DNA of 64,000 nucleotides from Marivita sp. S6314 (GCF_023015985.1 NZ_JALKAO010000007.1:1-64000); one strand, 5' to 3'; numbered from the stretch's first letter, positions 42,160 to 51,165 are shown. Program-made: numbers and translations. The notes: generated by a model not told the origin, from the sequence alone.

Positions 42160-42906
42160 ATGTTTGACACAGCCCTCCTGATTTTTGCCGGCCTTGCCGC
42201 CGGAATGCTCAACGCCATTGCCGGTGGTGGCACATTCATCAGCTTCCCGGCGCTGGTCTGGGTCGGCGTGCCGCCGGTGATGGCCAATGCCACGGCCACG
42301 CTCACCGCGCTGCCCGGATACCTGAGCAGCGCCTGGGCCTACCGGCACGACATGGAAACGCAGGATCCGCTGCCCATCGCAATGGTGCTTTTTTTGGCCG
42401 CGATCGGGGGCCTTGCCGGGGCCGGTCTGCTTTTGATCACAACGCAAGAGACGTTTTCAGCACTGGTGCCGTGGCTCTTGCTGTTGGGCACGCTGGTCTT
42501 TGGCCTTGGACCGTTTGCCATGAAACACATGCGCACCGGGACAAAGGCCCCGAAACCGGTGGCGGCTGCGGTGCTTTTGGCCGTGTCGATCTATGGCGGC
42601 TATTTCAATGGCGGGCTGGGCATCATGCTGCTGGCGGCGTTTGGCCTGATGGGGCTGACCAATCTGCACGGGATGAACGGGCTGAAGAACCTCGTGTCCG
42701 CCCTGCTGTCGGTGGTGTCGGTGGCCGCCTACACCGTAGCCGGGCTGATTGCATGGGACGCCGCACTGGTTCTGGCGCTGGCGCAGCTTTGCGGCGGCTA
42801 TATCGGCGCGCGACTGGCCCTGAAGATTACCGACACCGGGCTGCTGCGGATGTTTATCACCGTCATCGGCCTGGTCATGGCCGGGATTTTCTTTGTGCGC
42901 ACGTGA
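42160..42906 (+). CDS. TauE/SafE-family membrane exporter
   Basis: A 248-residue protein with about eight membrane helices. The N-terminal GLAAGMLNAIAGGGTFISFPAL and the second-half NGGLGIMLLAAFGLMG are the paired TauE/SafE signatures. Relatives export sulfite, sulfoacetate or other organic anions; the substrate here is unknown. The ATG is at 42160; the open frame extending far upstream overlaps the regulator gene and is not real. Confidence 0.85.
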   Translation: MFDTALLIFAGLAAGMLNAIAGGGTFISFPALVWVGVPPVMANATATLTALPGYLSSAWAYRHDMETQDPLPIAMVLFLAAIGGLAGAGLLLITTQETFSALVPWLLLLGTLVFGLGPFAMKHMRTGTKAPKPVAAAVLLAVSIYGGYFNGGLGIMLLAAFGLMGLTNLHGMNGLKNLVSALLSVVSVAAYTVAGLIAWDAALVLALAQLCGGYIGARLALKITDTGLLRMFITVIGLVMAGIFFVRT

Positions 42907-43044
42907 CCGCGCAGGCGCAGCAAATCACTTGCGTTTCCCGAATGGGTCGGGTCAGTCTTGTGCAAACCGAAGTGACATGTTTAGACCGCACCAGACTTGC
43001 CGGCGTCAGAGCCTTGGCTCCAATGACCAAAAGGGAAACGTCCC

Positions 43045-43515
43045 ATGGAAAAGCTACCAATGACCCGCGCCGGCCATGCCGCGCTTGAGGCAGAATTGAA
43101 AACGCTCAAATCAACAGAGCGTCCCGCCATCATTCAGGCCATCGCCGAAGCGCGGGAATTGGGCGACCTCAAGGAAAACGCCGAATACCACTCCGCGCGG
43201 GAAAAGCAGGGCTTTATCGAAGGCCGGATCAAGGAACTCGAAGGCGTGCTGAGCCTGACTGAAGTGATTGATCCCACCAAGCTGTCCGGCGCAATCAAGT
43301 TCGGCGCCACCGTGACATTGGTCGATGAAGACACCGACGAAGAGAAAACCTGGCAAATCGTGGGCGAACACGAGGCCAATATCGAAAAGGGTCTTCTCAA
43401 CATCAAATCCCCCATCGCCCGTGCCCTGATCGGCAAAGAGGAAGGCGACAGCGTGGAAGTGCGCACGCCAGGGGGTGAAAAGTCGTACGAAGTGCTCAAG
43501 ATCGCATACGTCTGA
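43045..43515 (+). CDS. greA: Transcription elongation factor GreA
   Basis: A 156-residue protein with the N-terminal coiled coil carrying the GreA tip ([18 protein letters not shown]) and the C-terminal FKBP-like domain ([23 protein letters not shown]). It rescues backtracked RNA polymerase by stimulating transcript cleavage. ATG at 43045. A membrane-protein gene of unknown function follows 16 bases later. Confidence 0.97.
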   Translation: MEKLPMTRAGHAALEAELKTLKSTERPAIIQAIAEARELGDLKENAEYHSAREKQGFIEGRIKELEGVLSLTEVIDPTKLSGAIKFGATVTLVDEDTDEEKTWQIVGEHEANIEKGLLNIKSPIARALIGKEEGDSVEVRTPGGEKSYEVLKIAYV

Positions 43516-43531
43516 TCGGTTGGATCGCGTC

Positions 43532-44539
43532 ATGGCAGAAAAGAACGACACCCGCACCGGCACGAATGTCGGCCTCAGCCGGACCTCGGAGGCGTCCGGC
43601 GGATTGAGCGGGATTGAACTGACCGCAGCCGCGCTGAGTGTCATCTGGCTGGTGATTTCGGCGGCGTTTTTCCTGTTTTCCGGGGATGACGGCGCTGACG
43701 GGTTGCGCTTCCTGCTTGTGATGATGGTGGTGTTTTTTCCGGTGGGCATGATCTGGGTCGCCGCCCTGGGCGCGCGCTCGTCGCGGATCATGCGCGAAGA
43801 AAGCACCCGCCTGCAGACCGCCATTGATGCAATTCGCCACGCGTATATCACCCAGAACCAGGCCGGTGGCCGCGATCACCAGCCGCACCCGTCGATTGTC
43901 AAGAAACTTGAAGAAATCGCGGATGCGCAGAAAAAGGCCGAAACCACGCTGGCGATGTTCACATCGACCCGCGCCGCCCAGATCGCGGTACAGGCCGCCG
44001 CCCCCGATCCCGAAACCGGGGACCAACCGGCGCTTGCCTTGGGCACACCTGCCGAAGCGTTGCAGCCGCCGCTGTCGAACTCCGATTTTGTCCGCGCCCT
44101 GCATTTCCCGGAAACCGCCGACGATCAGGAAGGCTTTGCCGCCCTGCGCCGCGCGTTGAAAGACCGCCCGTCGGCGCAACTGGTGCAAGCTGCGCAGGAC
44201 GTGCTGACCCTGCTGAGCCAGGACGGCATCTACATGGATGATCTGCGCCCCGACATGGCGCGCCCGGAACTGTGGCGGCGCTTTGCCAAGGGCGAGCGCG
44301 GGCGCACCATCGCGGCCCTTGGCGGTGTGCGGGACCGGTCGTCGCTGGCGCTGGCGGCGGGACGGATGAAACAGGATCCGATCTTCCGCGACGCCGCGCA
44401 CCACTTCCTGCGGCTGTTCGACAAGGGCTTTGCCCGGTTCGAAGAAACCGCAAGCGATGCCGAAATCTCGGATCTGGCAGGCACCCGCACGGCACGGGCC
44501 TTCATGCTGCTGGGTCGCGTGACCGGCACGTTCGATTGA
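43532..44539 (+). CDS. Hypothetical membrane protein (335 aa)
   Basis: I do not recognise a named family. Two adjacent membrane helices (about residues 28-49 and 58-79) are followed by a coiled-coil-like stretch (about 84-150, including VKKLEEIADAQKKAETTL) and an Ala/Asp-rich linker. A helical C-terminal domain follows (about 190-335, NSDFVRALHFPETADDQEGF, then LWRRFAKGERG). The protein should be anchored in the inner membrane with the large part in the cytoplasm. It begins 16 bases after greA and ends at hairpins shared with the moeA-like gene. Confidence 0.7.
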   Translation: MAEKNDTRTGTNVGLSRTSEASGGLSGIELTAAALSVIWLVISAAFFLFSGDDGADGLRFLLVMMVVFFPVGMIWVAALGARSSRIMREESTRLQTAIDAIRHAYITQNQAGGRDHQPHPSIVKKLEEIADAQKKAETTLAMFTSTRAAQIAVQAAAPDPETGDQPALALGTPAEALQPPLSNSDFVRALHFPETADDQEGFAALRRALKDRPSAQLVQAAQDVLTLLSQDGIYMDDLRPDMARPELWRRFAKGERGRTIAALGGVRDRSSLALAAGRMKQDPIFRDAAHHFLRLFDKGFARFEETASDAEISDLAGTRTARAFMLLGRVTGTFD

Positions 44540-44548
44540 TCCCGGCGG

Positions 44549-44590
44549 CGTTTCCGCCCCCGGAAACGGACGGATGCGTCAACGCATCCG
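44549..44590. terminator. Two hairpins between convergent genes
   Basis: CGTTTCCG-CCCC-CGGAAACG (44549-44568) and, directly after, CGGATGCGT-CA-ACGCATCCG (44571-44590). The second overlaps the last codons of the MoeA-fusion gene. They probably end both convergent transcripts. Confidence 0.65.
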
Positions 44591-46714
44591 CTCCCCCATC
44601 GCAAACGATCCGTAAGGGATGTACCGCACCGGATCACCGGGGCGCACATGCACTGCACCGTCCGGCAGTTCGACCAGCCCCTCCGCCCAGCTGAGCCCGC
44701 TGATCCGGCCCGATCCTTCGGATTTGAACACCTCGGCCCGCCCATTCCGGATCCGCGCGCGCAGATACTCCCGCCGCCCCGGCTTCTTGCGTTTCTCGAA
44801 CGCTGCGGGCACGTCGAACCCCTGCGGCACCTGCCACCCTGCCCCGGCCAAAGCCCCCATCGCGGGGCGCGCGAAAACCAAAGTGCAGACCAGCGCTGCA
44901 ACCGGGTTGCCCGGCAACCCGAAAACCGGTTTGCCATCCCACAGCCCCAGCGCCAAAGGCCGTCCCGGTTTCAACGCGATCCGCCATTCCTGCAATGCGC
45001 CGCTTTCGCGCAGCAGCGCCGACATGTGGTCTTCATCCCCGGCAGAGGCCCCGCCCGAGGTCAGGATCACATCCGCGCGGGATGCGGCCTGATCCAGCAA
45101 CCCCCGCAGCGCATCCCGGTCATCCGGGGCGCGGCCGATATCAACCGGCGCGAACCCGAACCCGGCGCACAGACTCAGCAGCATCGGGCGATTGGCATCA
45201 TAGATCTGCCCCGCCTGCACCGCGCCCCCCGGATCGACGATTTCGTCCCCCGTGGACAGAACCGCGACACGCAACCGCCGGAACACCGGCAGGTCGCCGT
45301 GTCCGACCGCGGCCGCCAGCGCAAGATCAGCCGGTGTCAGAACGCGTCCCTGCGTCAGGGCCACATCCCCGCTGGCCACGTCTTCTCCGGCCTTGCGGGT
45401 GTTGGCACCCGGCTTCAGCGGGCCGTGAAAGGCCACCTGCCCGTTGGCCACCCGCACATCTTCGTCCAGCACCACGGTGTCCACACCTTCGGGCAAATCT
45501 GCCCCCGTCAGCATACGAATGGCATGGCCTGCGGGCACAGACCCGGCATAGGGCGCCCCCGCCGCAGAGCGCCCGTCAACCAGCGGCAGAAGCTGCGGCC
45601 CGTCCCCTATCGCCGTCCCGGCAAAGCCATAGCCATCCACCGCCGTATTGGGGTGTGGCGGATTGGAGCGCTGCGCGATCACATCCTGCGCCAGAACCCG
45701 CCCCGCCGCCTGCATCAGCGGCACGGTTTCCTGCCCGACAACGGGCGTGATCCGATCCCGCAGCAGCCCCAGCGCGTCATCCACCGGGGTCCAGTCGACA
45801 CCCGCAGGCAAGGCGAAACAATCGTTGCGCAAGGGCGGGGGCGTCAGCGTGATCCCGGCCTGAGCAGCCTTGGTCAGCGCATCGCGATGCCCCGCACCCA
45901 AGATCCACGCCTCTTCTGACGCCGTCTCCCCGACATCCGCCAGCATCGCGTCCAGACGCTCGGCCGGCAACGCGGCCAAGGCCCGCGACAAAAGCCGCAC
46001 CTGAACGCGGTCGCGGATCGGGTCGTCAGACACCGCTTTCACCGCGTCCTCGATCAATCCCGGCCAGATCTCGACAAACAGGGTCTGCGCGTCCGCTCCG
46101 TCTTCGAACGGCCAGACCTTCACTCCCGTACGCTGGCGCAACCGGGCCAGCATCGGCAGCCCCATCAGGGACTGGCTGCCGACGGTCGGATTGAAAAACA
46201 ACTGGAAACACGATGACGCCGCCTTTGCGACCAGATCACAGGCCCGGCGTTCACTCACCACATCATAGGCAATCCCGGTCTTGCGATACGGAATATCGGG
46301 CCACAGCTCCGGATCGGGTTTGCCCCAGAATGGACCCGGCCCGTCAAACAGCCGATTGAGGTGTCCGGCCACCTCGAACCGGTTGTTCGCCCCCGTTTCG
46401 TCATCGGTGATCCGCGCGGCAAGCCAATCCCAGAAAACCAAAGGATCGTCCGATCCGGTGACCGCGCGCACAAACCCCTTTGGATAGCCGAACGGGAAAT
46501 CAAACCCGGCCAGAACCCGTCGTCCGGCCTTGGCTTCGGCGTCCAGAAATGCCGAAAGCCACGCTTCGGCTTCGATCCGCGTGCGGCAATAGACCGGGTC
46601 ACGCTCTGATCCGTCCTGCACAATCCCGATCCAGATCGCGTCTTTTGACGGGTGCTTGGGCGCGCGCTTTCCGGCGGACCAGTCCACGACCACAAAGGTG
46701 TCAAAGCCGGTCAA
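44579..46714 (-). CDS. moeA: Fusion: uncharacterised N-terminal domain + MoeA molybdopterin molybdotransferase
   Basis: A 711-residue protein. Residues about 310-711 are a complete MoeA, which inserts molybdate into adenylylated molybdopterin: SNPPHPNTAVDGYGF, RMLTGADLPEGVDTVV, the MoCF loop VLTSGGASAGDEDH and FGLPGNPVAALVC. Residues 1 to about 300 are an extra domain opening FVVVDWSAGKRAPKHP, with GFDFPFGYPKGF near 95 and FFNPTVGSQSLMGLP near 175. The early Asp on a strand recalls RNase-H-like DUF429 proteins. The function of that part is unknown. Translation starts at TTG 46714, overlapping the mobB stop as TTGA. Confidence 0.88.
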   Translation of the reverse strand: MTGFDTFVVVDWSAGKRAPKHPSKDAIWIGIVQDGSERDPVYCRTRIEAEAWLSAFLDAEAKAGRRVLAGFDFPFGYPKGFVRAVTGSDDPLVFWDWLAARITDDETGANNRFEVAGHLNRLFDGPGPFWGKPDPELWPDIPYRKTGIAYDVVSERRACDLVAKAASSCFQLFFNPTVGSQSLMGLPMLARLRQRTGVKVWPFEDGADAQTLFVEIWPGLIEDAVKAVSDDPIRDRVQVRLLSRALAALPAERLDAMLADVGETASEEAWILGAGHRDALTKAAQAGITLTPPPLRNDCFALPAGVDWTPVDDALGLLRDRITPVVGQETVPLMQAAGRVLAQDVIAQRSNPPHPNTAVDGYGFAGTAIGDGPQLLPLVDGRSAAGAPYAGSVPAGHAIRMLTGADLPEGVDTVVLDEDVRVANGQVAFHGPLKPGANTRKAGEDVASGDVALTQGRVLTPADLALAAAVGHGDLPVFRRLRVAVLSTGDEIVDPGGAVQAGQIYDANRPMLLSLCAGFGFAPVDIGRAPDDRDALRGLLDQAASRADVILTSGGASAGDEDHMSALLRESGALQEWRIALKPGRPLALGLWDGKPVFGLPGNPVAALVCTLVFARPAMGALAGAGWQVPQGFDVPAAFEKRKKPGRREYLRARIRNGRAEVFKSEGSGRISGLSWAEGLVELPDGAVHVRPGDPVRYIPYGSFAMGERMR

Positions 46715-47202
46715 AGCCCGACCTCGGCCAGGATGAAATCGGCAATCGCCTGTGTGTCGTTCAGATCAAACACCGGGCGGTCCAGATCCAGCGCGCTGTC
46801 ACTGGCCACGGCGCGGATCGTATCATCCCCCGGCGCGATCAGATCATTGCCCGTCTCGGCGCGGAACGCCTCGATCTTGGGGTGGCGGTCGCGCTTGTAG
46901 CCTTCGACCAACACCAGATCGACCGGCGCAAGTTTGCCCAGCAGCGTCTCAAGCGTTGGTTCATCCTCTTCGCGCAATTCATGCATCAACGCAAAGCGGT
47001 TGCGGGACGCCAGCAGCACTTCGGTGGCCCCGGCGACGCGGTGACGGTGGCTGTCCTTGCCCGGATGATCGACGTCAAAGGTGTGATGGGCATGTTTCAC
47101 CGTTGACACCGAATGCCCGCGCCCGGTGATTTCCGTCACAAGACGTTCCATCAACCCGGTTTTACCCGCGTTCTTCCAGCCGGTGACACCGTAGAGCTTC
47201 AT
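46711..47202 (-). CDS. mobB: Molybdopterin-guanine dinucleotide biosynthesis protein MobB
   Basis: A 163-residue P-loop GTPase-like protein with the opening LYGVTGWKNAGKTGLMERLV, then VKHAHHTFDVDHPGKDSHRH and LVLVEGYKRDRHPKIE. All are MobB landmarks. It assists MobA in making the guanine-dinucleotide form of the cofactor. It overlaps mobA upstream and the MoeA fusion downstream by four bases each, so the three are co-translated. Confidence 0.94.
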   Translation of the reverse strand: MKLYGVTGWKNAGKTGLMERLVTEITGRGHSVSTVKHAHHTFDVDHPGKDSHRHRVAGATEVLLASRNRFALMHELREEDEPTLETLLGKLAPVDLVLVEGYKRDRHPKIEAFRAETGNDLIAPGDDTIRAVASDSALDLDRPVFDLNDTQAIADFILAEVGL

Positions 47203-47834
47203 ATCATTGCCTCTGCCGTCGCCAGGTCTTCGGGTGTGTTCACGTTGAAAAACGGATCGCCCGCGTCGGTCGGAAACACCGCCTCGCGCCCGCCGTGTTT
47301 TTCGGTCCAGATGACCACCTTGCTGATCCCGTCGCCCAAGGCCGCGCGCAGATCATCGCGCAGGGCGACCGGCCAGAGGCCAAATGTCGGGTGACGGATC
47401 AGGCCGGAGCGGCTCATGGATTTGGTCTTTTCCGTCCCGCGCGGGGTGGCGGCCAGAACCAGCGGATGCGCCATGCCGTCGGCCATCTTGCAAAGATGGG
47501 TCACAAGGTCCGTCGGGAAAAACGGCGTGTCCGCCGCCACGGTCACAATGGTCTCCGCGCCCTGCTCTGCCGCCCAATCGAGCCCCGCCAACACCCCCGC
47601 AAGCGGGCCGGGAAACCCGTCTATGCTATCGGGCAAGACCGGCAGGCCGTAGTCAGAAAATCGTGCAGGATCGCCGTTGGCGTTCAGTGCCATGTCCCCC
47701 ACCTGCGGGGACAGCCGTGCGACAACGCGCGACAACAGCGTGGTGTCGCCAAGGCGCAGCAACCCCTTGTCGCCCCCGCCCATACGCGTGGCCTGACCGC
47801 CCGCCAGAATAACCCCCATTGGTGTCTGCATCAC
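47199..47834 (-). CDS. mobA: Molybdenum cofactor guanylyltransferase
   Basis: A 211-residue nucleotidyltransferase that attaches GMP to molybdopterin. The GTP-binding loop is VILAGGQATRMGGGDKGLL and the Mg-binding region is TVAADTPFFP; GFPGPLAGVLAGLDWA lies between. Start may be the ATG at 47834 or the next one at 47831. It lies 22 bases after fdhD and overlaps mobB. Confidence 0.93.
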   Translation of the reverse strand: MMQTPMGVILAGGQATRMGGGDKGLLRLGDTTLLSRVVARLSPQVGDMALNANGDPARFSDYGLPVLPDSIDGFPGPLAGVLAGLDWAAEQGAETIVTVAADTPFFPTDLVTHLCKMADGMAHPLVLAATPRGTEKTKSMSRSGLIRHPTFGLWPVALRDDLRAALGDGISKVVIWTEKHGGREAVFPTDAGDPFFNVNTPEDLATAEAMI

Positions 47835-47856
47835 ACGGCTCCGGTTCCTGCGCAGG

Positions 47857-48735
47857 TCATTCCGCGCTCTTTCTGCGGTGTTTCTTGCTTTCGTCGGGCA
47901 CCGTGTCCGGATCCATGTCGCGCACTAGACGGTCTTCGCCAGACAGGCATACAAACCGCTTGCCCCGCATCCGGCCAATGCAGGTCAGACCCACCTGACG
48001 CGCAATCTCGACCCCCCAGGCGGTAAAGCCGGACCGCGAGGCCAGAACCGGAATGCCCATCAGCGCCGTCTTGATCACCATTTCCGAGGTCAGACGCCCG
48101 GTGGTGTAGAGCATCTTGTCCGATGCAGTGACGCCTTCCTGAAACATCCAGCCCGCAATCTTGTCCACCGCGTTATGCCGCCCCACGTCCTCCATGTAGA
48201 CCAGCGGTCGGTCGCCCTGACACAGGACTGTCCCGTGGATCGCGCCCGCCTCAAGGTAAAGCGACGGCGTCGTGTTGATCTTGTGCGCAAGGCTATAGAG
48301 CCACGAGGTGCGCAACTCGACCTGCGGCAAAACCACCTTGTCGAGCCCCTCCATCATGTCGCCGAACACCGTGCCCACGGCGCACCCACTGGTGCGCGTC
48401 TTTTTCTTGACCTTTTCCTCGTAGGTCGTCTGCCGCTTGGTCCGCACCACAACGACTTCGAGGTCCTCGTCATATTCGACCCGCGTGACCACATCATCAT
48501 CCAGCAACATGCCCTGATTGCGCAGGAACCCGACGGCAAGGTATTCGGGATAATCGCCAATCGTCATCGCCGTCACGATTTCCTGGCTGTTCAGGAAAAT
48601 CGTCAGCGGGCGCTCCTCGACAACGCTGATCTCGGTCGCAGCGCCAGTGTGATCGGTGCCGACAACCCGCCGGGTCAACCGCACCGCCGCCGGATCAGGC
48701 GCAATAAGATAGTCGTGATCGCCAGATTCCGGCAT
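47857..48735 (-). CDS. fdhD: FdhD sulfurtransferase for formate dehydrogenase
   Basis: A 292-residue protein that passes sulfur from IscS to the molybdenum cofactor of formate dehydrogenases. Family features are the N-terminal VVEERPLTIFLN, MTIGDYPEYLAVGFL, the cysteine loop TSGCAVGTVFG, EDVGRHNAVDKI and SRSGFTAWGVE. The loop holds one Cys, whereas E. coli FdhD has a CxxC pair, so the transfer chemistry would rely on a single thiol. ATG at 48735 follows AAGGAG. It is first gene of the molybdenum-cofactor operon; no formate dehydrogenase is in the window. Confidence 0.93.
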   Translation of the reverse strand: MPESGDHDYLIAPDPAAVRLTRRVVGTDHTGAATEISVVEERPLTIFLNSQEIVTAMTIGDYPEYLAVGFLRNQGMLLDDDVVTRVEYDEDLEVVVVRTKRQTTYEEKVKKKTRTSGCAVGTVFGDMMEGLDKVVLPQVELRTSWLYSLAHKINTTPSLYLEAGAIHGTVLCQGDRPLVYMEDVGRHNAVDKIAGWMFQEGVTASDKMLYTTGRLTSEMVIKTALMGIPVLASRSGFTAWGVEIARQVGLTCIGRMRGKRFVCLSGEDRLVRDMDPDTVPDESKKHRRKSAE

Positions 48736-48796
48736 TTATTGCAACTCCTTGCGGCTCGGGATACGCCCGGTCAGACACGGACAACAGGAGACAGTG

Positions 48797-49504
48797 ATGG
48801 CGCGACACAGCCCAATGTCAAGCTACTGGCGCGGCGTCAGAGACGGCTTTCCGTTTCTCTTCGTTGTCGGGCCTTTTGGCATGCTTTTCGGCGTGCTGGC
48901 CACCGAAGCCGGGCTGAACCTGACCGAGACGATGGCCTTTTCCATCGTCGTCATCGCCGGGGCCGCGCAATTCACCGCGCTGCAACTGATGAACGAAAAC
49001 GCGCCCACACTGGTGATCATTGCATCGGCGCTGGCCGTCAACATGCGCATGGCGATGTATTCCGCCGCAATCACCCCGCATCTGGGCGCGCTGCCGCTTT
49101 GGAAACGCGGGATCGTGGCGTATTTTCTGGTGGATCAGACCTATGCGCTGTCCATCCTTGAATATGAACGCGACCCGGACCAGTCGATTGGCAGCAAATT
49201 CGCGTATTTCATGGGGGTCATGAGCCCCGTCTGCCCGATGTGGTACGTGGTCACCCTGCTTGGCGCGCTGCTCGGCAGCAGCATACCGCCCAGCCTTGGG
49301 CTCGATTTCGCGCTGCCCATCGCCTTTATCGCCATGATCGGCCCGATGCTGCGCACGCCTGCGCATCGCGTGGCCGCACTTGTGTCGGTGATCCTGGCGC
49401 TGGCCTGTGCCTGGGTGCCCTATAACCTTGGCCTGATCATCGCGGGGCTTGGCGGCATGATGGCCGGTGCACAGGCCGAAGTTCGCATGGGGATCAAGCT
49501 ATGA
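48797..49504 (+). CDS. azlC: AzlC-family branched-chain amino-acid exporter, large subunit
   Basis: A 235-residue membrane protein of the AzlC/YgaZ family: GVRDGFPFLFVVGPFGMLFGV at the start and VNMRMAMYSAAITPHL in the middle. With AzlD it exports branched-chain amino acids such as valine or azaleucine. ATG at 48797 follows AGGAG; the next gene overlaps by four bases. Confidence 0.9.
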   Translation: MARHSPMSSYWRGVRDGFPFLFVVGPFGMLFGVLATEAGLNLTETMAFSIVVIAGAAQFTALQLMNENAPTLVIIASALAVNMRMAMYSAAITPHLGALPLWKRGIVAYFLVDQTYALSILEYERDPDQSIGSKFAYFMGVMSPVCPMWYVVTLLGALLGSSIPPSLGLDFALPIAFIAMIGPMLRTPAHRVAALVSVILALACAWVPYNLGLIIAGLGGMMAGAQAEVRMGIKL

Positions 49505-49824
49505 CCGGCACACCCGAGCTTTGGATCATCATCATCGCGTTGGGCATTGGCAGCTTCGGCCTGCGCTTTGCGTTTCTGGGCCTCGTCGGGGACCGCGATC
49601 TTCCGCCGTGGCTCTTGCGCCACCTGCGCTATACCGCCGTTGCGATCCTGCCTGCGTTGGTCGCACCGCTGGTCGTCTGGCCCGCCGCGACAGATGGCGA
49701 AACCGATCCCACCCGCCTGACGGCAGCGATTGCCACCTTGGTGGTCGCGTATCTGACGAAAAACGTCTTCGCAGCAATGGGAACCGGCGCGGCTGTATTG
49801 ATCGGGCTTAGCCTGCTGGCCTGA
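49501..49824 (+). CDS. azlD: AzlD-family branched-chain amino-acid exporter, small subunit
   Basis: A 107-residue protein with four predicted membrane helices (LGIGSFGLRFAFLG, then YTAVAILPALVAPLVVW, ATLVVAYLTKNVFAAMG and AAVLIGLSLLA), typical of AzlD/YgaH. It forms the exporter with AzlC. Its stop lies three bases from the stop of the convergent lipoprotein gene. Confidence 0.9.
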   Translation: MTGTPELWIIIIALGIGSFGLRFAFLGLVGDRDLPPWLLRHLRYTAVAILPALVAPLVVWPAATDGETDPTRLTAAIATLVVAYLTKNVFAAMGTGAAVLIGLSLLA

Positions 49825-49827
49825 CGG

Positions 49828-50457
49828 TCACTGCCCCGCAACCGCCTGTTCGAACTGCGCGATGGCGACAGCCTTGTCGTCGCTGTCATTCTCGAAGATC
49901 TTCGTCGTTTGCACGCCGGGGATCTGCGCGAAATCATCCATCAGCCGCTTGGGAAACCAGGTCGATCCGATATTCTCGAACCCCGGCAATTGCCGCAGGA
50001 TGGCGCTGGTGCTGAGCGAACACTGGGCCGAGGCCACCGGCCCCGCCGACATCGCCAACCGCATCGCGCGTTCGGCCACCTCGGGTGACACCTGCACGCG
50101 TTGGATGACAACGTGATACGTTTCGCGCGCATGCGCCCGCGCATAGAAATCGGCGACGCCGGGGGTCACACCATAGAGCACATCATCGCGCTCGGGCACC
50201 GCACTCAGCCGCACCGTACCCGCCGGATCAAAGATGATCCGCTGCGATCCGTTGATCATCAGGCTGGTATGCGCGCCCGCCCCGGACCGGTTGTTGATCA
50301 TCGTATAAAGCGTCAACGCGGGCGGCCCCGGATGGGAATACGCCGCGCGGCTCACCTCTTCGAGAGAGGCATCCGGGCGCAGGTCGGTCACACCGCCTCC
50401 GCACCCGGCCAGAACCAGCAATGCCAATCCGGCAAACACACGTGTCAGACAGGTCAT
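49828..50457 (-). CDS. Hypothetical lipoprotein (209 aa)
   Basis: The N-terminus MTCLTRVFAGLALLVLAGC is a lipoprotein signal peptide with lipobox LAGC. The mature part has YTMINNRSGAGAHTSLMING and a central region with HARETYHVVIQRVQVSPEVA. The pattern, an early His after Gly-Ala plus a later Asn/Gln region, is similar to Roseobacter lipoproteins annotated only as hypothetical. Anchored to the inner or outer membrane; role unknown. ATG at 50457. Confidence 0.75.
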   Translation of the reverse strand: MTCLTRVFAGLALLVLAGCGGGVTDLRPDASLEEVSRAAYSHPGPPALTLYTMINNRSGAGAHTSLMINGSQRIIFDPAGTVRLSAVPERDDVLYGVTPGVADFYARAHARETYHVVIQRVQVSPEVAERAMRLAMSAGPVASAQCSLSTSAILRQLPGFENIGSTWFPKRLMDDFAQIPGVQTTKIFENDSDDKAVAIAQFEQAVAGQ

Positions 50458-50483
50458 GCGCAGTCCCAATATTAAACGCGGTC

Positions 50484-50618
50484 TCAGGAGTTGAAGATCG
50501 CGAGGAAGATCAAAACACCGATCGAGAACAGTGCCACACGTGTGCTCCACCGGATAAACCCGTCAAAGGTTTTTTCCTGTGTCGTCGTGTCCATTGTGCC
50601 GTGTTTATGTTCAGCCAT
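50484..50618 (-). CDS. aa3-type cytochrome c oxidase subunit IV
   Basis: A 44-residue protein with a short polar head (MAEHKHGTMDTTTQEKTFDGF) and one membrane helix (TRVALFSIGVLIFLAIFN). This is the bacterial aa3-oxidase subunit IV family known from Paracoccus and Rhodobacter structures, where the helix packs against subunit I. The gene is normally solitary and away from the ctaCDE genes, as here. It lies 26 bases upstream of the lipoprotein gene on the same strand. Confidence 0.88.
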   Translation of the reverse strand: MAEHKHGTMDTTTQEKTFDGFIRWSTRVALFSIGVLIFLAIFNS

Positions 50619-50706
50619 GTCTGACATCCTTTAGAATTCTGTTCGCGAGTCGGTACCCGATTTGCCCGACACTGTCACCCATGCCAAGCGCGCAGTGTGT
50701 CGCGGT

Positions 50707-51165
50707 TCACTCGGCCTGTTCCAATTCCGCCGCAAGTTGAAAGCCGATCCGGCGCGGCGGTTCTTCGGGTCTGGGAATCGGCAGCGCCCGCAATGCCACG
50801 TTGAGCTGTGACACGTGCTGGATCAACTGCATCCGCCCACCGGCGGCATCCGTGCCGTAAAAGGTGACGATATCGGGGTCAAAAAATCCCAACCCCTCGA
50901 TCCGCAACACCCCGGTTTCATTCCCGGCAAAGCCCATCGCCACTTCATGTTCGTTATCAAGCTGCTGCTCAAAGTTCTGGATATACAGAACCAGACGTTC
51001 ATGCGCCCATTCCGCCGGGCTTTTCTGTTGCACCGGTTTGCGGGTCACCGATTCGGGCAAGGGTTTGTTGCCGCTTTCACCACAGCCTTTGGCATGGGCT
51101 TCGAAGTGCCGTGGCAATGCTTCGCTTTCCGCAAATTCCGCTGTTGTGCGAATGTCCTCACCCAT
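50707..51165 (-). CDS. DUF6173-like hypothetical protein
   Basis: A 152-residue protein. The second half, PAEWAHERLVLYIQNFEQQL followed by FFDPDIVTFYGTDAAG and QLIQHVSQLNVALRALP, resembles the DUF6173 family as I recall it. The first half is low-complexity and basic. Start chosen at ATG 51165 because AAGGGG lies eight bases upstream; ATGs at 51189 and 51198 are alternatives. Function unknown. Divergent from a PhyH-like oxygenase gene. Confidence 0.65.
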   Translation of the reverse strand: MGEDIRTTAEFAESEALPRHFEAHAKGCGESGNKPLPESVTRKPVQQKSPAEWAHERLVLYIQNFEQQLDNEHEVAMGFAGNETGVLRIEGLGFFDPDIVTFYGTDAAGGRMQLIQHVSQLNVALRALPIPRPEEPPRRIGFQLAAELEQAE

